From NCBI GenBank assembly GCA_029721435.1, contig CM056573.1:6361001-6425000 (forward strand): 64,000 nucleotides of DNA. Direction: 5' to 3'. Below, piece after piece: positions 1 through 12,472 of this stretch (position 1 is the stretch's first letter; each line of letters opens with the position of its first letter). A program made the translations under genes and the position numbers. The notes under the pieces are model-generated. The model had not been told where the DNA came from, did not search any database, and saw only the letters and a program-made list of their open reading frames with translations. The stretch comes from Gymnothorax reevesii. Lineage: Eukaryota > Chordata > Actinopteri > Anguilliformes > Muraenidae.

Positions 1-1069
1 CAGTGGATGTATCAGTGCTTTCACAGGGCAGGGGAGGGGGTGAGGCGCGATCTTCAGTGGCAGTGTCCACGCTGCATGCTAATGAGGACGTCGTTCGTAC
101 TGTGCATTCAGGCGCAAACCCGGCTTAAAGGCACAATGGCCGTGTACAAGTCCCGATATAGGAGGACTGCTTGTTCTGTAACAAAAATAAGCTTAGAATC
201 AACCCTGAAATGCACTCCTTGCTTTCCTGTTAGACCATAGGAGATTTCACGGGAAAATCCCAAAGCATCCAGGCTTTCATTTAAATATGAATAATGAAAT
301 ATAATACTCATGGCTTCCAGGGGGCCACTCACTGGTCCATAAACATGGGGCTCGCCCGCTAGTTATGAGAGCTTCAGTAGCCGTGGGGTGTGGACAGATT
401 CCAACATCTAGCAAAGCCTTGAACTTGTCATTCTCATGCAAAGACACACCCAGCCGCAACACATTGCTAGAGCTTCCCAATCTATCAGATTTGGGTGTGC
501 CTTAAAATATGCAATGAAAAGACGCAGGTTACTACTGCTCATTGACATAGATACTTTTACAAATTAATCTAATTTAAGTACCTCTTAAAAGCTGCAGAAT
601 TAAACCAGGCATGTTGCATCTGCTGCAAGTTTCTGCATCAAAGAATGGTTTCACACTGATAACATCACCGGCAGACCAGCCCTGATCCTAAAGGACAATA
701 TTTTATTTGTCTATTTACTTTTGAACAGTTGTGGGGCTAAAGTATGTAGGTCTGCAAAATTTATTGAAACCTGTGGAACCTCAGGCCTATTTTAATTTCT
801 AGTGGAGATCCCAAGGGTTCCAAAGATTCAAGTTATGTCCTGCTGATTTACGAGGAAATGTTTATAAAAATGATGTTCAATATTGAGATATTCTTCATTT
901 GACGAAATGCTGAGATCATAAAAACATGGCATCCTGGGTTAGAATATTTCTCTCAGTATAAGTGTGATATAGCTTCAGCGAAGCACTACAATAGGCAAAT
1001 ACTACAATATGAAAAATTGCTTTTTCTGAATTTTTATGTGTGGGGGGGATTACCATATTACCATAGTCC

Positions 1070-1470
1070 AAACTACGTGGAAGTACGTTAAAGTACGTTC
1101 AACTCGGTTAAAGTAAGTTAAACCTATTTCAATGATGTACAGACTAGCCTAGAACACTGTAGTTAGACGTAGTGAGATGTACTGACAGCTGTACTGTGAC
1201 GTAGTAGCCCTGTAGATTCACGCCAAATTTGTTGTTTACAAACGTAAACTACGTGTAACTACATTAAACTAAGTTACTACGACGTTAATAAAAATGCCCG
1301 CTACCTAATCTTTGAATTTTGAACATGCCCAACAGATAAACCTCCGCGCACGGTTTTATTATGTTAATGGCCAAGTTATTTCTACAGATAGCCACGGATG
1401 GCTACTGCTCCCTACGGCGTGCTACGTTAGGCTTCGTTAAGCTACGGAGGCTACCACTACGTTTAACTAT
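1070..1470. repeat. Degenerate ACGT-rich repeat
   Basis: Short words such as TACGTTAA, AACTACGT and AAGTACGT recur many times on both strands, with a second patch of CTACG words at 1400-1470. It looks like a decayed low-complexity or foldback repeat. No clean ends or target duplication could be placed. Confidence 0.4.
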
Positions 1471-2182
1471 GTCATTCAATGTATGTGTGACCACCTATTA
1501 AGGGAAAACTTAAGTTGGATGAGTTGGAGATAAGGAGACCAATGGGGACTACTGAGGAGTGCAATGACCTCCAGCTGGTCCCAGAGCAGGTAAGACTCTG
1601 CATTGAATTTCCAGAGACACACAAATGAAAGAAGAGGCTTCAGTTACATCAATATGCCTCATCAGAAGTTTTTCCCCCAGCCCCCAGCACAGCTTCAGAT
1701 TATGTTCGCTGGAAGGGTGGAGGACATGCCACATATGTGCTCATCCGTGAAACCCCAAAGCGCAACTCTGCAGGGAGGCTGCGGCGGAATAATTTAATTG
1801 GCCCAGCTGAGGGGTGCAAACCTGCTTTGCCCAGCTCCATGCGGACAAAAGGGCCACCTCTCATTGTGGAACAGGCCACGCCCCTATTAGGGTCAGCTGA
1901 CTCAGCAAGTCGCTTAATCCTCAGAGGAACTGTCACAGACTCACTCACCCGCACCTGATTACCTTAAACATGAAAACTTTGAGTTTGTTTTAAAAGGCAG
2001 GGAAGGGAAGATATTTTGGCCAGTCCTCACGACTACAAAGGTAAGTTAAGACTTTTTAGTCAAGGTTAGGAGAAAGGTTTTCGGTTCAGTATTTGTTGGT
2101 TATGATTAAGATTTGGGAAAGCTGAAGGAAAGATGGAATGGATATCAATTTAATTTCCTCACAAGGATAGAAATACATGGAA

Positions 2183-2212
2183 GTGTGTGTGTGTGTGTGC
2201 GTGTGTGTGTGG
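2183..2212. repeat. TG dinucleotide microsatellite
   Basis: About 14 GT units interrupted once by GC. Confidence 0.9.
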
Positions 2213-3379
2213 CTGAAGCCCCTACTTTGAGCCCCATTACAATGCCAATAGTCGAAGCTATTAGTCCTTTGTTGGCTGATGGCTTCTCCAGATTGCTTGT
2301 GATATGCATAATTTTTTGCAAATACTAAAAGCCTCAAACATTTAACATCTTGTTTGCTCCTGTTGCTATAATAAAGGACACACTCTGCTTACCTAGAGGG
2401 CTATATCAAAGCATTTGGTTTCATTTTAATTGTAGATTGACTGTAATCAGCTGTGAAAAACACTTGAATGATAACTTCCTCCATGCAGAGATAAAGGAAG
2501 CCATTTCTGGTCCGAGTCACATGGTGATTGATGAATTCGCTGCGGTGAGGCGTTCACATAATCACTAATTAATGTCCTTACAGCCAGCTGTACCATCAGC
2601 AGCTCATTCAGAAATCCCGAATCTGCCGCCTCAGACGTCTCACAGATAAGGCCAGGATTGCTTCCCACGGTAAGCGGAACAATTGCAAGGCAGCCACATC
2701 ATGAGTAAACAGATGAGGTCATTATTGCTAATGCTGCCGATTACACGCACCATTTATACGCAATTTTCGCCGATCCACTAGAGGAAAGGCAATCTACAAA
2801 ATCAGCATCCAGATAACAGCTTTCAATCCAATTTAACAAAAGGTGAGAATAGGGCTTGTCATTTTTACCCGAGCCCAAAAAAATCTGACGAGCCAGGATA
2901 GTTTGGGCCATAATTTCAAAATTTTACATGAGCCTTTTGTAACCACAGAATGTACACTATTTGCAAATAACCCCTTTTTTTTTTTTTTTTGCATTCTTCA
3001 GAGCAAAGCACTGGCTGACCTGGCTAAACCATAATAGTGTTAGAAAGGACGCCAAAACGTGCTTTTTGAACAGTGGAGAACAGCGACTTATACACAAAAC
3101 CAAAGGTTCCCTAGGAACATGATACTGGAGGTAAGTTTGGGGAGACCTCGCCTTTTAATTCACAGTCACTCAACATGTCCCCGTTCATTGTGTTCGCTCA
3201 GTAAACTCAAAGCCCAAATAGTATTAGATTGCATCATTTTCATTGTATTCTGAACATGACAGATTTGTATAAATTTGTTTGCCTTGGATACAGTTGGCTC
3301 ATGTTATACCACGTCAGGCAAATGTGGAAACGAAAGTAGTGCTCAGTCGCTTGTTAGCCACATTTCATAAGGTACTTTC

Positions 3380-3902
3380 TGTCACATCCGAGAATTAGTG
3401 TTCCCAAAACCGTGTTCCCAAACTTGTCCCTCACCTGTTTCCCATTGTTACTCACTATCTCTGTGTATTTATTAAGTCTCTGTCTTTGTCTGTCCCTCAG
3501 CCAGGTTGTTAAATGGGATTTCCGGCTTTGTTTTTTCTCCAGCGTTCATTCTTGGTCCCTTGACTCTCCTGTTCCTGCCTCAGTCCAGTCCCCATTTTGC
3601 AGGTTCCCCGCAAGTAGTGTTTTCACCTGCTCCTGCCGAAACATTCCTCATCGTTGTGCTCCTGTTCCCAATCGACTTATCTTTTCGCTTCTAACCTCGG
3701 ACTAGACTTCTGTCTGCCCACCTGGATTCTGTCTGCCGCTGCTTGAACTCTATTTATCCCTCGACTTCTCTTTCCCTGTATTGCCCAGTCTGACAGTGAT
3801 AGACCCTGCGCTGTCGACTCGTTCAATAAAGCTCAGCATTTCCCCACTCCTGGTTTTTCAGTCGACTCTGTCTGCTAATCTGATGTGGACAGCTTTCCAA
3901 TT
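3380..3902 (+). mobile_element. Probable solo LTR (family with TGTCACA start)
   Basis: Starts TGTCACATCC and ends near TGTGGACA, with a typical LTR 3' part: an AATAAA signal (about 3824) followed by a short U5-like tail. CTTTC at 3375-3379 recurs at 3903-3907, consistent with a 5 bp target duplication, although the right edge is off the TG...CA rule by one base. Length (~523 bp) is close to the better-supported solo LTR at 42248-42769. No internal retroelement coding sequence adjoins it. Confidence 0.55.
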
Positions 3903-4505
3903 TTAAGGCATGCTTTTAACTTACAAAGCTGCATCAAGAGGCATCTTGCATCACTCGTCATTTTTAAATAATTTTTCATAATCTCTGATGTAAAAACTAT
4001 TCTGTGAGATGGAATTCATGGTAGGTATTATTTCATTAATAATTCATAATAATTCTTGTAGTTCTTGCTGTCACACATTATTCCCAAATGTTGGTCACAT
4101 CCTTGTTATTATGTATTATGCCTTAGAACGCCCCTCCGCCGTTATAAAATCACTGTAACCCACTGCTTCTCGGGACTTATTCCTTTATTATACGCTACGT
4201 ATCAGTCTTAATTATTGAGCAAATAAATTGCTTGTTTGTTAATCCAGTAAGTGGGCTACTTAGCAACAAATTTAGAGTAATCCTGTCATGAAACGTGAAA
4301 TCACTGCCAACACTGATGATGCATCTTGGCAACAGACACCTGAGGACATCAGGTTCCCATTAACACTGCTTTGGAGTGAACTGACCGAAGTCTGAGAAAG
4401 CTTTGACACTGGACACTGCCCTCTTGGTTGCCTCCGCATTTGCATGTATTTGTATTCTTTGCCTCAGCGAACACACTGTGCTTTCGCAAGCATTTCCACT
4501 TTGTT

Positions 4506-4749
4506 AACTGAGTGGCTGAGAGCAAAAGTCTACTATCTGACTTTTCCAAGTTCTGAGAAAATAGTTTTGTTTCAACAGAAAAAACACTTTATTTTTTACA
4601 AACAAAATATGCATATTATCGTAATGGACTCCAGAAAAGTGTAAAGTGTAAGATAAAGTGATTTTTCTGTTCAAACAAAACTTCAAATCTTATTTTCTCA
4701 GTCCCTGGAAAAAGTCAGATAGTAGACTTTTGCTTTCAGCCACTCAATT
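4506..4749. mobile_element. Foldback MITE with ~95 bp arms
   Basis: The sequence from 4506 (AACTGAGTGGCTGAGAGC) is repeated as its reverse complement ending at 4749, with arms matching over about 95 bp apart from small indels, and a short AT-rich centre. This is typical of non-autonomous DNA transposons. Family not identified; target duplication not clear. Confidence 0.65.
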
Positions 4750-5559
4750 GTTGTCCTGTATATTTAAGTTCCTGGTCTCTGTCTCCCCTTATCTGAATTG
4801 TTATTTCCGTCATTTGCGTTTAATGCCAGAAATCAAATAACTATTTATATGGGAAGATCTTCCCAGAGTTTGCAGTCTTGGTGAATGGATTCCTCTGCTC
4901 TCTCCTTGGCCAATTCATTGTGCCCTGGTTCATTCAGCTTCCATCCCAGTTACTGATCTCCGTTCAGTCCTTTCATCGATGCCCTTCTTGATTGCACCCT
5001 TTGGGCTGTCTTTGGAAACTCTTTAGCTAATGCCATTTGAGTTGATCTCCTTTTAATGAAGGCCAAATTCGGCATCACCTGTGATCTTAACCTGGTTCCT
5101 ATTCTGAATTTGTCACAGTGGAGTGGTTGTGCCTCAAAATTGCTGAGCTTGAATTTTCGTGCACAACATCCATAGAGTTTATGGAGAACGGTGTGAGAAA
5201 CAAAATATCATACAATTAGTGAAAGGTCTGGGGGTGAAAACACCTGGCGAATTAGAGAGATCAGTAGCGATTTGCTAATAGGAGGGCAACAGTCTCTCAT
5301 CCCCACATACTACGTTTGCAGTAGAATACAGTGGACAAAGGCTCACCAAAACTGGATCGCAGATTATGGCAAAATTTCACCTGCGACGTGCAATCGGTGC
5401 GGTCAAAATTCAGTGTAAAATGACTTGAATCAGTGGCTCAAGCTAGTGAGGCTGACGTAATGCTGTGTAGATTAGTTTCTTGGCTTACATGAGGCCCCAT
5501 AATATAACCATCTGAGCATCATTTAAATCCCACAACCTTCCTGAGTATTGTTGCTGACC
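4750..5559. other. Non-coding stretch, no gene seen
   Basis: 4860-5110 is non-repetitive. 5130-5560 probably belongs to the same decayed Tc1-type copy as the next entry, but no transposase motif is readable in it. Confidence 0.4.
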
Positions 5560-5835
5560 ATATGCATCTACTTCCAGCAAAATAGCGTGGCATGTTGCAA
5601 AGGGCGTGCCGTCTCAGGCTGGAACCATAGCCATGACAATGAGTACAGTGTACTGTAATCACATTCACAGTCACCAGATCTTAATCCAAAGGAGCACCTT
5701 CGGAATGTGACGGAACGGATGATTCGCAGCGTGAATGTACAGCCAGCTTATCTGCTGCAACTGCATGATGTCAACATGGACCAGAATCTCTAACCAGCGA
5801 GCTGCGGAATCCAGGCCAGAAAGTATTCAGGCTAA
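5560..5835 (+). pseudogene. Tc1-type transposase remnant (3' part)
   Basis: Conceptual translation gives a Tc1-like catalytic segment: FQQNSVACCKG (expected FQQDNAPCH-like; the catalytic Asp is lost) followed about 35 residues later by SPDLNPKEHL, where the Tc1 pattern is SPDLNPIEHLW. An in-frame stop lies between the two motifs. The D34E family assignment rests on these motifs. The copy is dead. The same subfamily reappears at the right edge of the window (63760-64000). Confidence 0.55.
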
Positions 5836-6179
5836 ATAAGGGGAAAACGGGGGCCTTACCCACCTTATTTGGAAAGGTGTACCTATTAAAGTGGCTAGGC
5901 AATGTATGTTTATCTTCCATATAATTCTGAGAAAGATCAGATGAGCCTCATCAAAATTCATAGGGCCCCTATACACACTTTTTATGCAGCACAAACTCTT
6001 ATAAGTGGAAAATTTCATTGAAAGAATACAGAGGCTAATTTTATGCCTCTATGTTGCATATCTCCTGGATTTTTGGAGCAGTGGAAGTAAAGATTTAGGA
6101 GAAACATGTACTGCCATGAAAAAAACAGAATAAGACAAAATGCTCTAATTTGCCACTGTGGCGTAAAAATTTCTTTTAT

Positions 6180-6395
6180 GTTTGCTTATTTTTTATATTT
6201 AAATGTTTCAGATCATCCAACTAATTTTAATATCGGACAACGACAACAAGAGTAAACACAATATGCAGACTTTAAATGATCATCTCATTTCTCGACAGTA
6301 AGGAGTTATTCATAACTTATATCCCTATGAGAAAAAAATTATTGCCGCCCTAATCCTAATAAATGGTTGCCCCCCCTTTAATCAGCCCCATTTAT
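6180..6395 (+). repeat. Fragment of a Tc1-type interspersed repeat
   Basis: Shares a run of blocks with 26425-26770 and, in reverse, with 47165-48588: AAATGTTTCAGATCATCCAA, a TTTTAATAT stretch, GAGTAAACACAATATGCAG, and an AATTATTGCC...CCTAATCC end. Such non-coding termini accompany an abundant fish Tc1 family. Only part of one end is present here. Confidence 0.45.
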
Positions 6396-6439
6396 ATGTT
6401 GTTTGGGTGGGGGTGGCATTACAGGCGGTGAGGTTGGGG

Positions 6440-7707
6440 TGTGAGGTACAGTTCAGGAACCACTCACGAGAGACAGGAATCCAAAAAACGTATGCCTTTA
6501 ATGGGGTCCGAGTCAAAGCCAAATACACAGGAATTGCCAAGCCACAATATGAAATCTAAAAGCAGTGTCGACTAGACAGGCAGGAGTCAGAACCAGTAAG
6601 ACAGATGGGCAGAGGTACAAAAACGATGGGCAAAAATCGTAGTCGATGGGCAAAGCCAATGGTCATAGACAGGGCATCCAAACACAGAACTCGTGGTCAT
6701 ACAAAAATAAGTCAAAATCCAGAAAGACAAAAACAGTACAGAAGGGCTATGGCAAGAATCAAGGTCGGACAAACCAGTAGAAGAGAAACAATAATCAATG
6801 GCATACGAGGCGCTCTGCACAAAGAAGTATTGATCAACATTCTGACAAGAGCTGTGAGTGAAAAGACTCCTAATAAACACATAGGAAAGGTCACTTGCTA
6901 TACAGAGATCAGCTGTGGGGAATGAGGCTAATTACATCGGGAGAATCACATGAGGGGAACCCTAACCACGGAAATTGGCGAGAGACAAAATACGAACGGG
7001 AATCACACAAACAGCCTATGACATGTAAACAGCTCCGGTCCAGGAGTTCTACATGCACAGATAACGAGCGCGGGAGAGTGAATAAGCACGTGCGAGAGAT
7101 TCTCGCTGAAGCTCAGGGAGAGGAAAGCCAAAATGACCATTTTGGCCATATCTTCAGAACCATTTCACCGATTGACCTAGAATTAAGTTGAAATGAAAGT
7201 CTATTCAAGGTCTATTCAAGGATTGGGGAATTGGAGGATTGGGGGCGTTCGGGCGTATACCCCCCGCCGTCGCCTCCGACGGCATAAGCCTAGTTAGTCT
7301 ATTAGTAGCGGTGCAGCTTTACAACTTAAACTAGAGTGTTCATTAGTAATTTAGTAATCGAATATACAGTATATACATGGTTGGTTGTGTTAGTAGAATA
7401 TAATACAAAATACAAATGTTAGTCTTGTTAGTAATCAGAACAGAAGGGTGAAGGAAGAAAACGAGATACGAAGGAATATTTTAAACACCGGAATTCATTT
7501 AAATCACCCGAAGTCAGTGGACACGCAGACAGGGAAGACGGACTGAACCAACAAGATCACAAAACGAGGGAGACAAGTGCAATGGAACTGAGACCAAGAG
7601 TGAACCAAAAACCTGAGTGTTACAAAAACCAAAAAGAATAAATAAAAGACAATAATCATGAACACAAAACTAGAACATAAACATGACCAAAAACCAAAAC
7701 CATGACA
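6440..7707 (-). mobile_element. Solo LTR, 1.2 kb family (copy 1)
   Basis: On the minus strand it begins TGTCATGG and ends CCTCACA, so it obeys the TG...CA rule. It is collinear with 47244-48474: shared blocks include the CACATGAGGG segment (about 6949), the TTAGTA-rich segment (7290-7440) and AATCACCCGAAG (about 7501). The minus-strand CATTAAAGG near its end lies where copy 2 has AATAAAG, so polyadenylation signal and U5 are inferred there. Flanks TGGGG and TGGGC are compatible with a 5 bp target duplication with one mismatch. There is no internal coding region. Confidence 0.7.
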
Positions 7708-7749
7708 TGGGCGGGTTAGCTATGCTAAGAAACACCTCTAATCTACTGT

Positions 7750-7950
7750 ATTACAATTTGATAGCTGGTTTCCTTCTAGGAGTTATTCCTACGATGGTTT
7801 TTTTTTTATGGGTTTTCTCTTTCTTGGGAGTTTTACCTCATTGTATGTAGACAGGGCGCTTTGCCCCCTCGGCCAAATCGTTAAGTATGTTCTCAACAGT
7901 CTGTTGGTGATGGGAGTTATAGAAATAAAACTGAATTGAATCAAATACTG
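7750..7950 (+). mobile_element. Possible LINE 3' tail
   Basis: The segment ends GAAATAAAACTGAATTGAAT, resembling the 3' ends of fish L2/Rex-type LINEs, which finish in AATAAAATTGAATTGAA-like repeats after a GCGCT-containing 3' UTR (GGGCGCTTTGCC is seen at about 7852). No reverse transcriptase sequence accompanies it. Confidence 0.35.
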
Positions 7951-10849
7951 TTTCGATTTATTCCAGTGAACCAATCAAATTCAACTCTGAGATGTGTTCT
8001 TGTTCGGTTGAATTCCATCTTATTACGCACCCGAAGTGTTTGAAAATATATGTGGAAGTTGCCCTGTAGTTTTCCATCTCAGAGGCCTTCGTTGGAATGC
8101 ATAGCCAAATGGCGCGGGAAGTGGAAATCTGCTTTGCCTCGCAAACTGATTTACGATTCAAATGCCTGCATTCGCATTCCAGCATAGATAGGCTGATTTA
8201 CACAAGGACCTGGCTGTGTTTTAGACTGCCCTCATTTCCAATGAAAAGGTGCTCGGGTACGCATGCTTGAAGACCAAGAAATAAAAATCCATGGGACCAT
8301 AATTACAATCAAAATCTTCTGAATCAGCTGGTGGTGCAGAGAATGAGTCTGAGGACCATTCATCTCAATTATCATGAGTTTCGTTGGTTTTCCTTAGGCT
8401 TCAGTCATCAGAAGCTGCGCTGTAGCCAGATTAGCTTCTTTGGAGATGAAGCTTTGGGGTTACTCAACCCCATAAACACACTTTTGATCTTTGGTTATCA
8501 AATCTTCCCATCCAGGACAAGCGATTTTGGTTAGGTATTACAATTACCAGTCATAACCCAGAAGGTGCCCAATATCATATCTACATTTCTGACTGGATAA
8601 CACTAAATTCAAAACTGGCCAGCAACATCAGAAGGCCTGCATGTTGTTGAGCCATTATCTATTTTAACTTAAAAAATAATAACAGGAGGGAGTGAGGAAA
8701 AAAACGCGGAAAGAAAGAGAGGCGGCATAAAAAGAGCCGATTGGTTCCGGAGCGTAAGGGTTAAATGTCACGGGCCACGGCTGGATATTATTTCTTCTGC
8801 GGCACAGAGGGGTCAAGATTTTCTTCCTGTTTGGGCAGACTCCCAGTCCAGACAGGGATCACCGCCGGGGACACATGACTCCCTGGAATCAGCTCCAGGC
8901 AAAACAAAGCGAAATTCCAGGCCCGAGCTGCTGTGAAAACCATATTTGCATGAGCAGCATGTATGTACACAAGGTGCCTTTGTGCCTTCCAGCGGGAGAG
9001 TGCCACTGCATCCCCAGGCCCTGGGTTCAGACACATTTACAACCCCGATGCCTATCGGGCCAAACATGAGCGGGAGATTAAAAATATAAAGATTGCTATC
9101 ATTTATACGCCATCAGCTGGAGCTGGTAGACCAGACCGCAAGAAAATTAGGAAGGACTTGTTTTGCATTCCATTTAGATGAAGCATTGGTAAACAAACGT
9201 ATTGATAAACAACAGAGTTCTCGTTTCATTCATTGTTTTATTCATTTGCCGCTGCACTGCATAACGAAATGATGAACATGAGGTTCAGCTTTTATTACAA
9301 GGTATTTGCGTACATTTTGGTTTCTCAGCAATCATGTAATGTCCACCTACACAAAGAACCTCTATTACAGGGTATGATAATGTTTATAACAAGTGGCTCT
9401 GTCTCTGAGCGCCGCTATATTCAGTGTCTGCATTGAGTTCTCCCTTGTATCTGTGTGCACTTTTGATTTATGGGTCTTGCTTGCCTCAGTCAGTGGCCGC
9501 TGCAAAAGTAATCACAGACAGAAATACAGAGGCTAAATTGTGAGTCTGAAATTACAGGTAAGCGGAAAAAACAGGATGGACAGCTTACTAGAAAGCACCG
9601 AATTTAGCTGACGGAGTTCTGGAGGCAAAAAAAAAAAAAAAAAATCCACGAAACCAAATTTTCCAGGGGGTCCAGAGGGTCTTTTAGATACTTCCTGTTG
9701 GGTAATACCAGGCCATCCTGTTATTCTGCTTTCTTGGGATTGCCAATCTCCAGTGCAGTCCCAGCTGTTGTTTTCACCACATCTTCTGCAAACAGAGGTC
9801 ACTGACACATCTTCATCCTCCAACTGCAGTTTCTGATCTATAAAAAAACTGTTAGGGGGTTTTATCAGGTCTTTCTTGGTCTAGCAGGGCTTTTGTGACT
9901 TATACTGAGGTAAGGGTTGGCCTTGGCTTATTTATCTTGCTGTACTTTTTTTCCACTTGTAACAACCATATGGCGCATTGTTTGAATTCAAATATAAAAT
10001 TGCAGAATGTAGTATGAAATAAAGAAAAAAAATTATTTTGTTGCCTGACAGCGATTTCAGACGGGTAACACGGTGGCATATGCTTTCGATCATTTTCATA
10101 CTCATCAAACCATTCAGTCCCCTGGTGCCCTGTGGGGTTTGGGCCATTGTCATCCGGGAAGAGACCCTCCCATCATGGTAGGAGCTTCATCATAGGAGAT
10201 AAAGGTGATTCACACAGAATTAATTTGCAGTGACCCCTCTACCTTTAAGGGGATGATTGGACCCAAACCTTCCCGGAAAAATGAACAGAAGAATCTGCAT
10301 TTGTTATGTTGGTCCCAGAATTTATTCCAGTCTTTTTCCATTGTCACCCGTCCATAGCTTTAAAAGAGATCATCATACCCAATTCACATTTCCTGCTTTT
10401 ACATCCGAGCAGATAACATCTCTGTAATGTAGTGCATATATTTCACTCCGTAAATCACTTCTAGTTACTGATCTCTTTAAGTGAAATAACAGACCTGTGG
10501 GGACCTTGCTGCAGGCAAACTTTCAAAAGCTCAGTGAACTTGAACTCTGCTTGACTGATAAAAATTATTGGGAGAATGATAACTGGCCTGTTCACAGCGG
10601 AGATGTGCAATCATGGAAGAATGCAGAGCCGCAGCTGGATTTATCATGGGCTCTGACTCGGGGCCCTGTGTGAGGAAGCTTGCATAGTGGCCCTCGGCTC
10701 TAATTTGTGAATTTCAGCACTGAATTGAGGTCATCTGCTTATTCTTCTTCTGTTGCTCTTTCCTGTTAAATTTTCACCTTAAAAAGTCACATATGGGAAC
10801 CTGAACTTTCGATATTTTATGTGCAGATCTTAGCCTGCACTCGCCTGCA
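7951..10849. other. Non-coding stretch, no gene seen
   Basis: No frame here has a recognisable domain. 8660-9180 and 10280-10720 are non-repetitive and moderately GC-rich, with an octamer-like ATTTGCAT at 8943, so they are candidates for conserved regulatory DNA. A poly(A) run lies at about 9628-9645. Confidence 0.4.
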
Positions 10850-11210
10850 ATGGTTTGCATCCCCTGAGTTTTGAGCTCCGGCCTGCTCCCGCAGAATCAA
10901 GTCCACACTCTGCAGCCCCTTCCCATCATCCTATTAGGCACTGTAGCCTTTGTGTATCAGGGTCTCGCAACAGTACGGTGCAAAGGCTTATAGCTCTTTG
11001 TGAACACGTCTCGCGTTTCGCTCACTTGTATATACTAGCAGACTCTCTGTTAGTCTTGCTATACTTTGCAAAATTTGGGAAGCATTGTTTCCCCTGTTGT
11101 TTATATCTGCATTCGCGTCTGTAGCCTTGCACGGGCGCTAATAAAACTACCTCTTATTTCTTCGCATTTGGGTCCTCTCGTCTTCGCTTTTATATCGCAG
11201 TGGACAACAG
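10850..11210 (+). mobile_element. Possible LTR fragment
   Basis: C/T-rich sequence with an AATAAAAC signal (about 11142) followed by a U5-like tail ending GTGGACAACA, the composition expected of an LTR R-U5 region. A start beginning TGG can be proposed near 10850, but I see no target duplication and no second copy in the window. Confidence 0.3.
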
Positions 11211-12280
11211 TCAGTGCACTAAGATTGTTACACCCTCACTAAGCTGACACTTTAAATGACTAATATGCGTGTGCTGGTCAAGCAGAACTCAAATTCTGAG
11301 AGAGAGGCTTTGACAGACAATGTTTGACTTTCGTCTGTGCTCAGCTGCTTTAATTTGACCGGCTCTGTCATGAGGATAGTATCCAGAGGTGAAGCTTGGC
11401 CCAAATTGCAACCAGCCCATTTTAAAATATTTTGCATCCCAGTGCAGGCTTAGTGTGTCTGTTGTGTTGTGGAAGAATGTACTGAGAGTTATCTGCACAA
11501 GCCTGTCAGCAGTCTTTGCATGAACTTAGCACATAAAAAGTCTTATGAAATGCATTTATAGTATTATTTTCTATATTTTCATAAATATACATTGCATTTA
11601 TCCAATCCTGCAAATCAAATCAGTTTCAGTTTATTCACACATCATCATTATGTACAATACATATGCTGTAGGCGTTTACAATTGTGGTTTGACATGTAAA
11701 AGGGTCACCCCAAGGAAGCTATTTAAAGCTTATAATAGGGGGCCCAGTTACCAACAAAATAACAAACACAATAAATTGGGCTGGACAACATAAAGACAGA
11801 CAGACATCTAACAGACGTTTCACAGACAATTCCAGCATCCTGTTGGATTAATAACGTACAACCGAAGGCAGTTACTATATGTAATATCACATAACAAATA
11901 AGAGAGAAAACAGCAGAATGAAAATGACATTTATCAACCTGCCCCATATGTAAAGTACAGAAGATATTATTTTTTGTACATTGATAGAAGTAAAATTTCT
12001 TGAATCCTTTAATAATTCTATGCTAATTCTTTGTTTCAAATGCAGACACGGTTTTCTGCAGCTGTCTAAGACGCATTCCTTAGTTGCATAAAATTGTCTT
12101 AAAATGATGAGGATGGAAGGAGTCATTCTTTCATTTCTTCATGTTTTCATGGGTATCACATTTTTTACCGTAAACTCTCACACACGTGAGCTAATCGCCA
12201 GACCGAGCGCAATGACAGAGGAACAGTAAACAGTTGTATGAGTATCGTGAAGAAATTCTGAACAAACCCTGCCTCTACAG
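11211..12280. other. Non-coding stretch, no gene seen
   Basis: AT-rich sequence without coding or repeat structure that I can define. Confidence 0.4.
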
Positions 12281-12281
12281 C

Positions 12282-12472
12282 AGTGGTCTCCAAACCTGTT
12301 CCTGGAGGGCTAACATCCTGAAGTTTTCACACCAACCACATGGATCTTCCAGTTAGAGATACTGATGAGCTGCTGATTAGCTGAATCGGATGTGTTAAAT
12401 TAGGGCTGAAATATAAACCTACAGGATGGTAGCTCTTTAGAAGCAGGGTTGGGGACACCTGCTCTTCAGGGA
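12282..12472. mobile_element. hAT-like short repeat
   Basis: Ends are roughly inverted: AGCAGTGGTCTCCAAACC on the left and the complement of AGCAGGTGTCCCCAACC on the right. CAGTGGT-type ends belong to hAT-derived MITEs. The motif CTGTTCCTGGAGGG after the left end is common in fish repeats. I see no target duplication, so the exact edges are uncertain. Confidence 0.4.

Larger units (their letters stand above)
1..3379. other. Non-coding stretch, no gene seen
   Basis: Only short chance reading frames occur here, none with a recognisable domain or credible splice context. It contains an ACGT-rich degenerate repeat (about 1070-1470), a TG microsatellite (2183-2212) and a T-run near 2976-2990. The stretch 2440-2720 is non-repetitive, rich in homeodomain-like TAAT cores, and could be a conserved non-coding element; that is inference only. 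Confidence 0.5.
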
